A stretch of DNA of 64,000 nt from SURF-55 sp040755195. GTDB lineage: Bacteria > Bacillota > Desulfotomaculia > Desulfotomaculales > Ammonificaceae. Positions within the stretch are counted from its first letter, which is position 1. Every line of letters begins with the position of its first letter. A program made the translations under genes and the position numbers. The notes below the pieces were generated by a model. The model did no database searches and was not told where the DNA came from. It saw only the letters and a list, made by a program, of their open reading frames with translations. Positions 49,001 through 56,831 of this stretch are shown in pieces. Location of the stretch: the NCBI GenBank assembly GCA_040755195.1, contig JBFMBL010000006.1, positions 1-64,000 on the forward strand. Reading direction: 5' to 3'.

Positions 49001-50314
49001 TTGCAAGCAAGGCTTGGTGTCTTTCTTTTATGCGCCGTGTTGTTTTTCGTTGGAGCGGCGCCGGCGCTGGGACAACCTAAGACAGTGTTGCAAAACAAAT
49101 TAACCGCAGAAAGACAATCCAACGTCTTTCGCCAGTCAAACTTAGTAAGGGTCCCAGAGACTGCGAAAAACAAGCATAGCGCGGAAGGCGAAGGCGGACG
49201 GCGCGGAGCGTACATGGAAGTACGTGAGCACCGGACGGCGAGTCTGACAAAGCTAGACGTAGTTTTGCAGCAGTCTCCTCAGGTGTTTGCGGAAGCGGCG
49301 GCTTTGATGGATGCCGACAGCGGCGTGTTTTACTTTACCAAAAACGCTGAGGAGCGCCGTCCTATGGCGAGCCTGACGAAGGTAATGACCTGCATCCTGG
49401 CGCAGGAGCTTGCCGACCTCGAAGAAAAGGTTGAAGTGAGCCAGCGGGCCGCCGGGGTGTCGGTGGGTTCGATCATCGACCTGCGGACCGGGGAAGAACT
49501 AAAGCTCGGTGAACTGGTGAAGGCCGCTTTAATTTGTTCCGCCAACGACGCCACGGTGGCGATCGGGGAACAGGTGGCGGGCGACCATGACACCTTCGTG
49601 CAGTGGATGAATTCCAAAGCACTTTTGCTGGGTATGTCGAGGAGCCGATTTGCCAACACCAACGGTTACTCGCACCCCAGCCACTACAGCACCGCCGCCG
49701 ACCTGGCCGCGCTGGCCCGTTATTCTTTAAGGAACCGGTTTTTTGCAGGGGTTGTGCGGACAAGGCAGGCGAACATACGGTGGATAAAGCCGCAAAGGGA
49801 AGAGTACATCGAAAACACCAACGAGTTTCTCCACAGCGGTTTTCCCGGGATTACGGGGGTAAAAACCGGAACTACGGATGCGGCGGGGAAGTGTCTCATC
49901 GCCTCCGTATCCCGTAACGGGCGCAACCTTATCGCGGTGGTGCTGCGAAGCGGCGACAGGTACGGGGATGCGTCCCAACTCCTTACCTGGGGATTAAAGG
50001 AGGTCGTGGACCAGGTCGCATGCACCGGCGGCGAATACTTCACGCGGTTGAAGGTGAGAGAGGGACGGCTGCCCGAGGTGCCGCTGGAAGCCGAGAACGA
50101 ACTGGTGGTTTCTTTGCCCCGGGACGAGCTCGGGAACATCCGTAAGGAGGTGCGTATCTTTTATGAGCCGGTGGCCCCGGTAAAGGCGGGCGACCGTTTC
50201 GGCGAAGTGATCTTCACTTGGAAAGGGCAGGAACTGGGGCGTACCGGGTTGATCGCCGGGCGGACCGTCGAGCGGCGGCCCTGGTATTGGACAAAGGGAC
50301 GGGGGTACTTCTAA
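49001..50314 (+). CDS. D-alanyl-D-alanine carboxypeptidase (PBP5/DacF type) with repeat-derived N-terminus
   Basis: A 437-residue penicillin-binding protein. Signal peptide 1-24 (cut near ALG-QP). The peptidase domain starts near residue 95: catalytic serine in MASLTKVM (SxxK), SAND (SxN) and VKTGTTDAAG (KTG). A C-terminal PBP5_C-like domain follows (about 340-430). Residues about 28-92 are encoded by a 197-bp repeat element (49081-49277) with terminal inverted repeats, which keeps the frame open. This unusually long, charged mature N-terminus is unlike relatives. TTG 49001 has AGGGGG upstream. Confidence 0.92.
   Translation: MQARLGVFLLCAVLFFVGAAPALGQPKTVLQNKLTAERQSNVFRQSNLVRVPETAKNKHSAEGEGGRRGAYMEVREHRTASLTKLDVVLQQSPQVFAEAAALMDADSGVFYFTKNAEERRPMASLTKVMTCILAQELADLEEKVEVSQRAAGVSVGSIIDLRTGEELKLGELVKAALICSANDATVAIGEQVAGDHDTFVQWMNSKALLLGMSRSRFANTNGYSHPSHYSTAADLAALARYSLRNRFFAGVVRTRQANIRWIKPQREEYIENTNEFLHSGFPGITGVKTGTTDAAGKCLIASVSRNGRNLIAVVLRSGDRYGDASQLLTWGLKEVVDQVACTGGEYFTRLKVREGRLPEVPLEAENELVVSLPRDELGNIRKEVRIFYEPVAPVKAGDRFGEVIFTWKGQELGRTGLIAGRTVERRPWYWTKGRGYF
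49081..49277 (+). repeat. RNA-like repeat element, copy 2, inside the carboxypeptidase gene
   Basis: Edges GACAGTGTTGCAAAAC (49081-49096) and GTTTTGCAGCAGTCTC (49262-49277) are inverted; the core hairpin is GGAGCGTAC (49205-49213) and GTACGTGAG (49220-49228), and CTGACAAAGCTAGACG follows as in copy 1. It is translated in frame. Confidence 0.8.
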
Positions 50315-50418
50315 AAAACGACATTATTTCGAAATAATTTTATCTCTCCGGAAGGATTATGCCGCGGGGCTGTCTAATTTAGTAGCATAAGCCCAAAAAA
50401 CACCGGGGAGGTTTTATC

Positions 50419-50604
50419 ATGGCAACGTGCGAGTTTATCGAAAAGTGTCCAATTTACAATAAGTTCAAGACCGAGATGCTGAAAAACATCTATATCCGGA
50501 ATTACTGTACCAAGGATTTTTCAAAGTGCCGGCGCTATCAGGTACGCCAGAGCACGGGGCAAAAGCCGCCGGATGATCTGCTCCCCGACGGGCAGAAACT
50601 TTGA
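50419..50604 (+). CDS. Small cysteine-rich protein
   Basis: A 61-residue protein with the spacing CEFIEKCPIYNKF, then NYCTKDFSKCRRY. I recall similar short proteins in many anaerobes, without known function; the cysteines could bind a metal. GGGGAGG precedes ATG 50419. It lies between the carboxypeptidase and tRNA-Val genes. Confidence 0.75.
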   Translation: MATCEFIEKCPIYNKFKTEMLKNIYIRNYCTKDFSKCRRYQVRQSTGQKPPDDLLPDGQKL

Positions 50605-50656
50605 GTTTTTGCACTATATGAGTCATTCCGTTTGGGAATTCGAAACGTTCTTGCAC

Positions 50657-50685
50657 TTGACAAAAATGCCGGTTTAAGAGATAAT
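50657..50685 (+). promoter_or_regulatory. Sigma-A-type promoter of tRNA-Val
   Basis: TTGACA at 50657-50662 and GATAAT at 50680-50685 with a 17-bp spacer, about 20 bp before the tRNA gene. Confidence 0.88.
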
Positions 50686-50705
50686 TCTGTTTGCGGTCAC
50701 TAATT

Positions 50706-50780
50706 GGGCGGGTAGTTCAGTGGGAGAACGTCTGCTTGACGCGCAGAAGGTCCCTGGTTCAATCCCAGGTCCGCCCACCA
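50706..50780 (+). tRNA. tRNA-Val (anticodon GAC)
   Basis: The cloverleaf is complete: acceptor GGGCGGG with TCCGCCC, D stem GTTC/GAAC, anticodon stem TCTGC/GCAGA with loop TTGACGC (anticodon GAC at 50738-50740), T stem CCTGG/CCAGG. CCA is encoded. It reads GUC and GUU codons. Confidence 0.95.
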
Positions 50781-50791
50781 TAGAAAAACAA

Positions 50792-50818
50792 GGCTTCCGA
50801 GTTGTCGGAAGCCTTTTT
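50792..50818 (+). terminator. Intrinsic terminator after tRNA-Val
   Basis: Perfect 9-bp stem GGCTTCCGA (50792-50800) with TCGGAAGCC (50805-50813), a 4-nt loop and five T. Confidence 0.92.
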
Positions 50819-50879
50819 ATTTGCCGTTCCGCGGGTCCGGTGGGCAACACGCGCCCTTTTTCCGGATGCCCAGGGCTTT

Positions 50880-51299
50880 TTACAGGTCGATGGCGTGCTC
50901 CTGCTCCGCCATCACAATGTTCCTGATTTTCTGCGCCGAGTCATAGAGCTTTAGCGCTTCAAGCTGCTCTATACGCTGCAAATAACGGCGGATGGCGTCA
51001 TACTCGCCTTTCAGGTCCTGGTTAAGCATTTCCTTGTTGTCGAGAGATGTGAGCCTTTGGGCCACTTCAACGGTGGGAACACCGCCGAGGTACTGGATAA
51101 GGCCGCTCACAATTACGGCGTGTTCATGTTCTTCCTGTGCGTGTTCCAGCAGTTCGTCAATTACGGCTACATATTCCGCGCCGCTCAGCATGCTCGCATG
51201 TTGTATGTACTGGATCATTGCGGCGTATTCCCAGGACAGGTCAAGGTTCAAACCGCTGATTATCTGTTCCGGTTGATTTTTTAAAAACTTCACTATCAA
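50880..51299 (-). CDS. Ferritin-like di-iron protein
   Basis: A 139-residue four-helix protein of the ferritin/bacterioferritin-like superfamily. Metal-ligand motifs are seen in each helix: LSWEYAAMIQY, HAQEEHEHA, KGEYDAIRRY and AEQEHAIDL. It may store iron or deal with peroxide in this anaerobe. It starts at ATG 51299 after a GGAG-type site; no partner gene is adjacent. Confidence 0.85.
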   Translation of the reverse strand: MIVKFLKNQPEQIISGLNLDLSWEYAAMIQYIQHASMLSGAEYVAVIDELLEHAQEEHEHAVIVSGLIQYLGGVPTVEVAQRLTSLDNKEMLNQDLKGEYDAIRRYLQRIEQLEALKLYDSAQKIRNIVMAEQEHAIDL

Positions 51300-51622
51300 A
51301 CACCTTTCTCCCGAGGTAATTGAGCCTTTAAAAACATACTATTCAGTGAAGGTCGGTTTGTCGCCAATAGAAAAAATGGAAACCGCCGGAGTCACACGCG
51401 AAGATTCGGGCCGAGCAGGCGCGGACCGCAGTGCGAATAAAGCCATGGAACCGGTTCCGGACTTGCGCGCCGCTCGAAAAGGTCAACCGGTATTTTTAAC
51501 ATAGGTATAACACGTATCCGACTATATATAACCGGTTGGCCGTCCGTGCGAATTATGTTTGCAGGAAGGAAGTGCTTTGTGTCGAAATATAATTGCAAAT
51601 TCGGGAAGGGAGATATCGCCTG

Positions 51623-52027
51623 ATGGCCGAGTCGTCTTGCCCCAAATGCGGTAAAACCGGTTTCGAGGTCTTAGAAAGTACTTCCCTCAACGCGCTTATA
51701 AACACTCTCCGCGACGCGGTTAAGGTAAGTGAGAACGCGGGCCGCTTAAGCGTATCGGTAGACGAAAGGGAGTATCACCGCGGCCGGGGGGAAGCATACC
51801 GGCAAATGCTGTCCGCGGTGGAAGAAGCCAGGGAGCGCTGGGGCCCGGACGTTGCCGCGCGGTTTACCTGGCGGTTTGAAGACGCGGCATTATACTATCT
51901 TGAAAGGTATGAAAACGCCGCTTCGGAAGAAGAAGAAAACAATTGTTACGGCTGGTTTCAGGCGTATCAACAGGCGGCGCTGTTGATTACGAGCCTGTTC
52001 TCTTTGGCGGAAGTAAAAGAGGAATGA
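51623..52027 (+). CDS. Hypothetical protein with N-terminal zinc knuckle
   Basis: A 134-residue protein beginning MAESSCPKCGKTGFEV, one CxxC that could be half of a zinc site, followed by mostly helical, charged sequence. Not recognised. ATG 51623 is chosen over TTG 51593, with GGGAG about 12 nt upstream. The stretch 51300-51622 before it holds nothing else convincing. Confidence 0.6.
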   Translation: MAESSCPKCGKTGFEVLESTSLNALINTLRDAVKVSENAGRLSVSVDEREYHRGRGEAYRQMLSAVEEARERWGPDVAARFTWRFEDAALYYLERYENAASEEEENNCYGWFQAYQQAALLITSLFSLAEVKEE

Positions 52028-52148
52028 TTTGCGAGGATAGGCCTAAGAACAGAAGTCGCAATAATATCCCGATTCAACTAACAGGCTGAGTCCTTCCGGA
52101 AGCAAGTCTTCGGGTATCCGCCCGACGTAATTGTACTTTGTGAAATAG

Positions 52149-52418
52149 TTATCGGCCAGGTTTTTTGGCCGCCTCGTTCAACAATACATAGCAATAGTGG
52201 TTGCCGAACCGTTCGGTGAGGATCTGCGGCTGACCGGCGCCACAAGGAGTGCAGTAAACCATAACAGGAGTGTTCTGAACTTTAATGCCGTGTTCAGCCA
52301 ACCCGGCAAACCGTTGATTTTCCTTGTCAATGGCGTTTGAAATACCGGAAAGAAGATAATTTAGTTTGTTGGCCTCCACTTCGTCTTCCGAGAGTGCTGC
52401 TACGTAAAAGGCCGCCAT
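52149..52418 (-). CDS. Hypothetical protein, possibly frameshifted
   Basis: An 89-residue frame from ATG 52418 (AAGGA 8 nt upstream; ATG 52427 is the alternative). No domain recognised; it contains VMVYCTPCGAGQP. Just after its stop, the +1 frame continues coding-like (LADNYFTKYNYVGRIPEDLL...) down to a stop at 52043, so the gene may be broken by a one-base change, or two small genes may overlap. Confidence 0.5.
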   Translation of the reverse strand: MAAFYVAALSEDEVEANKLNYLLSGISNAIDKENQRFAGLAEHGIKVQNTPVMVYCTPCGAGQPQILTERFGNHYCYVLLNEAAKKPGR

Positions 52419-52665
52419 ACTTTCCATCCTTCGCGGTGCCTGGTTCCGGTTATGATACGTAAGTCTATTCGCCAGAAAGTGCCATAAACCTCTAAAACGG
52501 CAATTAACTTCTCACCGCTTTATGGTGTTGCCATTTGCTGAAAAATCACCTTGGCCGGGCGTGAAGCCATGCGTTACCCCGAAGAAAACGTTTTTTGAAG
52601 GATGTCTAAAAAAACTTTTTCTTTTTTGGACGGAAACAACCTTCCATTTTAGTAATAGGTATTAG

Positions 52666-52847
52666 GGCCTTTGACGCCAAGATCTACGCAAAATGGCAAG
52701 AAAAATTAACCACAGAGACACGGAGCACACGGAGGGGAAAAGACGGAAATATGGGTATTCATTTTTGTTATTTAGTCTGATATTTCTGTTATCTGTGAAC
52801 TCTGTGCCTCTGTGATGAAAGATTTTGGTTCCGGCTTGTCCGGGTTA
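52666..52847. repeat. Composite repeat element, copy 2 (9-bp-period arms)
   Basis: Left end 52666-52704 and right end 52825-52847 are identical to those of the element at 16473-16738. The interior (52708-52820) has 9-bp-period arms (CCACAGAGA, CACGGAGCA, CACGGAGGG; and GTGAACTCT, GTGCCTCTG) instead of 10-bp ones. No gene is seen in 52428-52964. Confidence 0.88.
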
Positions 52848-52964
52848 GGAGGGAGGAAAATGTCAAGCGACCTCGCAGAAATCCTTATTAAGATCGAGGA
52901 TCGAGCAGCCGTATGATGCTTGAGCCTTCAGCGAGGCCGGTGTATTCTTCTGTCTGACCGGTAG

Positions 52965-53771
52965 CTATTGCTTGGGAGTGTAATGCCTTGTCAGCCATTT
53001 ACTTAAGCCGTCGAGACCGGGGAAGAGTACTCTCTCGTTTATATTGGCCTGGTCAAGCTTGTCCCTGACCTCCCATTTCAGGCTGCTTGGAATGATTATC
53101 CTCCTGTACAGTTCGGGGTGTTTGTCGAGTAAATCGTTCAGAGTCATTTTAGGGTTGGAGATTACGGAGTGCAAGGCAAACTGGTTTACGATCCTGTCGT
53201 TCATGGAAGGGGGTTCAAAAAATAAGGCGAAATCTGCTCCATGATCTTCCGTAAGCCCGTCAAAAACCTCCAGGGTTTCCGCGACCTCAGACAGCATTTC
53301 CACTGTAAAGCAAAGAGCCCTCTTTTCCTTTAATTTGTTTTCTAAAATTTCCGGAAGAAAATTGTTGTGCAGTTTGACGAAATCGACACACCATATCACA
53401 CCGTCAGCCCCGTATTCGCTGATATTGGATGTGGCGAAGTGCATGGCCACAAACGGGGAAAACGTCCAGTCCAACAACCTTGTGGGCAGTCCGTGGTGCT
53501 TGGCGATGGCCAGCCAGCTCCAGTCCGTATCGGGTGAAGGGTGCTGTATCCGCGCGTATTTTTTAAAGTTTCTGAGGATATGGAACTCCAGATCGTAGTA
53601 GTTGCCTTCGAGCCTCATCAAAGACGTCTTTAGTTCTAAATTATCGCTGGACAACCCGCGAAAGGCGAAGTTGGACCTGTACCTTTGAAGATGGTCATTC
53701 CAGGAACCGTCATACAGTTGCTCAATCAACTCCGTCCAGGAAGTGACCCGTATGTCGTTCGGCGTTTTCAC
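52965..53771 (-). CDS. FRG-domain protein
   Basis: A 268-residue protein with the FRG domain: FAFRGLSSD at about residues 31-39, then SWLAIAKHHGLPTRLLDWTFSPFVAMHFAT. The FRG domain is common in putative toxins, phage-defence and mobile genes; its activity is unproven. It stands alone between a composite repeat and the flagellin leader, with no antitoxin-like partner visible. ATG 53771 has only a weak upstream site. The lower GC of the gene hints at transfer. Confidence 0.82.
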   Translation of the reverse strand: MKTPNDIRVTSWTELIEQLYDGSWNDHLQRYRSNFAFRGLSSDNLELKTSLMRLEGNYYDLEFHILRNFKKYARIQHPSPDTDWSWLAIAKHHGLPTRLLDWTFSPFVAMHFATSNISEYGADGVIWCVDFVKLHNNFLPEILENKLKEKRALCFTVEMLSEVAETLEVFDGLTEDHGADFALFFEPPSMNDRIVNQFALHSVISNPKMTLNDLLDKHPELYRRIIIPSSLKWEVRDKLDQANINERVLFPGLDGLSKWLTRHYTPKQ

Positions 53772-53929
53772 TTACCAGCAGCTCCTTTGGTTTCAAACCA
53801 CCGAATGCTCAAGTTTTAACGGTATCTTTTAAAAAGGCTTTTGGCATTTCTATTTCGAAGTATAGCAGATTTTTTTATTTGTCCACCTGTGAATATTTGC
53901 GGCACTTGTTTTCATCGGAGGTCTTGTGA

Positions 53930-54342
53930 TGGATTTTCAGGTTCTTGAGTACGGAAAGGCGAAAGGGTGGCCGCGCCTACCGAGGACCTTCGCCTAACCG
54001 GCATAGCCTTCAAGTCTTCAAGTTCTCTATTCGATGCAGGCGTTTACCCCGGAGGTTGGACGCCAAAGCTTCTGTTAGGGCGGCTTTCCACTGTACGAGG
54101 AAGACGACGGTTCCTCACCGATATGGGACTTTCGCCGTCTGAAAATATGGTGCTCCGGTCCCGGTAGAATAAGACCGGATATCGCCCCATAATCAAAGAG
54201 CCCATCTGTAATATCATTAGGGGGGATTCTTTTTTGAATTTCCGCCCTGGAAGCCCGGTAATGAGAATCGGCGGTAGGGTCGGGCTTTCACACCGGCGAA
54301 ACCAGGAAAGTGAAACGCAGCTTCCCAAGGGGGGTGTAAAGG
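53930..54342 (+). other. Long structured leader upstream of flagellin
   Basis: No convincing gene. Several pairings can be drawn: AGGCGAA (53956) with TTCGCCT (53988), CCGGTC with GACCGG (54156-54175), and GCCCG with CGGGC (54260-54292). A segment near 54290-54330 (GGCGAAACCAGGAAAG, ACGCAGC) faintly recalls cyclic-di-GMP riboswitches, but the consensus is not met. It may be a regulatory 5' UTR. Confidence 0.35.
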
Positions 54343-55128
54343 ATGGTTATAGAGAACAGCGTGCTGAATTCCTTACACAATGCGAGTAAAACTGATACCG
54401 CGTTGAACAAGACCGTAGCGCGGCTGTCCTACTCGCTTCAAGCTAAAAACGCGGGCGGCGGAACTGGGCAGACGGCTTCCGGAGTCACACACAGCCAGAT
54501 TCGCGGCCTGGAGCGGACGAACCGCGGTATACAGAACGGTGTGTCCTTAATCCAGACGGCAAACGGAGCGCTCGGCGAGATGAATTCCGTCCTGCAGCGT
54601 ATACGGGAACTGGTCGTCGAGGCGGATGGTGCAGATAGTTCTGAAACGGAAGAGATCAAGAATGAAGTGGCGGCTTTACGGGCGGAATACGACGGTGTTG
54701 TCAACAACACGAAGTTTGACAACCGGAAGCTTCTTGAGGGTTCCTACACGGCAGAGATCCGGTTGGACGCCGATACCGGCGAAGCCGTAACCATTAATAT
54801 CGGTTCTATGCAGCAATCGGTGACCGGCCTGAATAACCTCGACGATACCGGCTTCGAAATCGGTACCTCCGGGGCTATCGAGGTGGTCGATGATGCCATC
54901 GCGGCTGTTTCATCCCAGCAGTCGTATCTGTCCGGCGTGCAAAACCGCCTGGAGGAGTTCTATTCCAACCGTGCCTCAACCGTTGAAAATACGGCCGCCT
55001 TGAAAACAGGCGTTTCTGGTTTCGACATCGCGCAGGGGATATTAAATTCCAACCAGCAGGTAATGTCGGAAATGCTTGCCGCTCAGTCGAATATGGAGCC
55101 GCAAGCGGTAATGAAACTTCTTAGCTGA
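54343..55128 (+). CDS. Flagellin (short form)
   Basis: A 261-residue flagellin made of the conserved coiled-coil ends: N-terminal region with RLSYSLQAKNAGGG, ANGALGEMNSVLQRIRELVVEA and NTKFDNRKLL, and C-terminal AIAAVSSQQSYLSGVQNRLE to the end. The exposed middle domains are nearly absent. Several positions differ from the usual SSG and N-A pattern, so it may be a minor or specialised filament protein. No other flagellar gene is in the window. AAAGG directly precedes ATG 54343. Confidence 0.88.
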   Translation: MVIENSVLNSLHNASKTDTALNKTVARLSYSLQAKNAGGGTGQTASGVTHSQIRGLERTNRGIQNGVSLIQTANGALGEMNSVLQRIRELVVEADGADSSETEEIKNEVAALRAEYDGVVNNTKFDNRKLLEGSYTAEIRLDADTGEAVTINIGSMQQSVTGLNNLDDTGFEIGTSGAIEVVDDAIAAVSSQQSYLSGVQNRLEEFYSNRASTVENTAALKTGVSGFDIAQGILNSNQQVMSEMLAAQSNMEPQAVMKLLS

Positions 55129-55243
55129 AGCGTGCCGCGAGAGAAAGTCCGCTTTTTTTTATAGTGACGTTTGTACGGCAATACATATTTTGGCGCTTTT
55201 ATGCATAACTTACGCCGTAGCCTGGTCTTGCGGGGGTGGAAGG

Positions 55244-56071
55244 TTGGAACTCATTTTTCATGCCGGCAAAATCGCCGGCAGGGAGCTTGTCGCGGCTTTG
55301 CGTCATGAGGTAAGGATGCTCCGGCGCGAGCGTTTTCGCTGCCGGTTGGTGGTGATCGGAAACGGGATTTTACGGGTAAGGGTGGCTGTCGGCAGCGACA
55401 ATGAAAGGCGTTATGTCCGCCTCCGGCTCGGCCGGGTGGTGGGAACCTTTCTAACCGCTTACGCGCTTGACATCCGGGCTGAGGACTTCTTTTCCCGCAA
55501 GGGACTCTGGGATGCAAAGGTTCAGGACGTTATTAAAAGGTATCTCCGGGAGGCGCGCGATCTTCTAACCCCGTTGCGGTCGGAAATCATAGTACGGCTG
55601 AACGAGTACCTGTCCACCGAAGACTGGGTCGATCTCAAGGGTTTTTTACGGTTTCGTCTGAAAAATCTCGACGCTTTTATAACAGCGGTTATCTGGCGGC
55701 TGGCGGACCAGGCGCTGTTGGAGCAGGAATGGGTCCGGCTTGTGTCTTTTCTGCGGCGGTACCGGCAGAACCGGAACGCCGGGATAAGACAGGTTCACTG
55801 CCTGCCGGGTGATGCAGGCAGCTTTATCCTCTGCGACAAGCGGGGCGGCAGACTCGAAAACGGCGTTCAGAGCGAAATGCAGGGAGACGACCTCGGGAAC
55901 GAAGACCTTTTAATCGGCACACTCCTGACCATGGGGGTGCATAAGGTTACGATGCACGGATGCATGCCTTCCGCCCATGCGTTAAAACTGCTTCGCGCCG
56001 TTTTTTATCTGAAAGAATGCACCGGCTGTTCGATATGCCGTAAAAAAGAAGTCCTAAGTCCTAAGTCCTGA
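55244..56071 (+). CDS. YtxC-like sporulation protein
   Basis: About 275 residues. It resembles the YtxC family of putative sporulation proteins: helical middle (SEIIVRLNEYLSTEDWVDLKGFLRFRLK) and a C-terminal EDLLIGTLLTMGVHKVTMHG ending in CTGCSIC. Role unknown. TTG 55244, with a GGGGGTGG stretch just upstream, is preferred to TTG 55190. The last residues (VLSPKS) are encoded by the 7-bp repeat tract that supplies the stop codon. Confidence 0.68.
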   Translation: MELIFHAGKIAGRELVAALRHEVRMLRRERFRCRLVVIGNGILRVRVAVGSDNERRYVRLRLGRVVGTFLTAYALDIRAEDFFSRKGLWDAKVQDVIKRYLREARDLLTPLRSEIIVRLNEYLSTEDWVDLKGFLRFRLKNLDAFITAVIWRLADQALLEQEWVRLVSFLRRYRQNRNAGIRQVHCLPGDAGSFILCDKRGGRLENGVQSEMQGDDLGNEDLLIGTLLTMGVHKVTMHGCMPSAHALKLLRAVFYLKECTGCSICRKKEVLSPKS

Positions 56072-56112
56072 AAAACAGTCCGGCGTTCAACGTCCGAGGT
56101 CCGACGTCAGGG
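56049..56112. repeat. Degenerate 7-bp tandem repeat (AAGTCCT type) at the ytxC-like gene end
   Basis: AAGTCCT x3, GAAAAAC, AGTCCGG, CGTTCAA, CGTCCGA, GGTCCGA, CGTCAGG. The first three units are coding and contain the stop. Confidence 0.87.
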
Positions 56113-56208
56113 AAAACCAAAAAGATAAAAACCGGTCTTCCTTTTTAAAAAAGCTATTTTCATTCCTAATATACCGCCGCTTGCAAAAGCAGGCCTTTTT
56201 CGTCTCCT

Positions 56209-56374
56209 CGACTAAGGACCTTCGACTGAGGACGTTTTCTCAAGTCCAAAGTCCTGTGTCCAAAGTCCTGTGTCCGGAAACAGGGACTGATGACTTTCGA
56301 CTTCGGTTCTTCCCGTTCCCGGACCGAGGACTGGGGACTTTCGACTGGGGACTTAATTTGCGACTCGCGACTTA
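56209..56374. repeat. Longest degenerate 7-bp tandem repeat of the window
   Basis: About 23 units in strict 7-bp register, for example CGACTAA, GGACCTT, CGACTGA, GGACGTT, GTCCAAA, GTCCTGT (twice), GGACTGG, GGACTTT, CGACTGG, GGACTTA. It ends exactly at the stop codon of the ACT-domain gene. It fills the space between the two genes. Confidence 0.88.
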
Positions 56375-56803
56375 TATTGAGTAGACTTCTTCCGGCTTGG
56401 GCACGGTAAAACCGGCCTGTTTGAGCGCGGTGATTGCACGATCGGTGTCGTTAACCTTAAAGAGTACCATGGCCATATCGGCGCACTGGGCTACGAAGGC
56501 GTAAAGGTATTCGATGTTTACGCCCGCCCCTTCCAGCGCGGCAAGCGCAGGCGCCAGGCCGCCGGGGTTGTCCGGCACGGCGACGGCAAGGACGTCGGTG
56601 GCGGACACGGTAAACCCGTTTTTCTTCAAGGCCTGATAAGCTTTATCGGGCTGGTCGACGATCAGGCGCAGGATGCCGAAATCCGAGGTGTCTGCGATGG
56701 AAAGAGCACGGATGTTCACCTTTTCGTCAGCCATCAACTGAGTTACCGCCGCCAGCCGGCCGCTTTTATTCTCAAGGAAAACGGATATCTGTTTGACAGC
56801 CAT
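56372..56803 (-). CDS. Tandem ACT-domain protein
   Basis: A 143-residue protein made of two ACT domains (about 1-66 and 68-140), beginning VKQISVFLENKSGRLAAVTQLMADEKVNIRAL. ACT pairs bind amino acids. Located directly after paaK, it probably senses an aromatic amino acid or keto acid and adjusts the pathway. Last gene of the minus-strand operon; ATG 56803 with GGAGGG upstream. Confidence 0.9.
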   Translation of the reverse strand: MAVKQISVFLENKSGRLAAVTQLMADEKVNIRALSIADTSDFGILRLIVDQPDKAYQALKKNGFTVSATDVLAVAVPDNPGGLAPALAALEGAGVNIEYLYAFVAQCADMAMVLFKVNDTDRAITALKQAGFTVPKPEEVYSI

Positions 56804-56831
56804 TGTTCATCCCTCCTGCATTATTGGAAAA

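Noticed and set aside
51392..51598. 68-residue minus-strand frame
   Set aside because: No ribosome binding site and no recognisable features; the region was left as non-coding.
53955..54330. Cyclic-di-GMP riboswitch before flagellin
   Set aside because: Only fragments of the consensus (ACGCA, GGCGAAACC) are found and they are not in the required order or spacing; kept only as a low-confidence structured leader.
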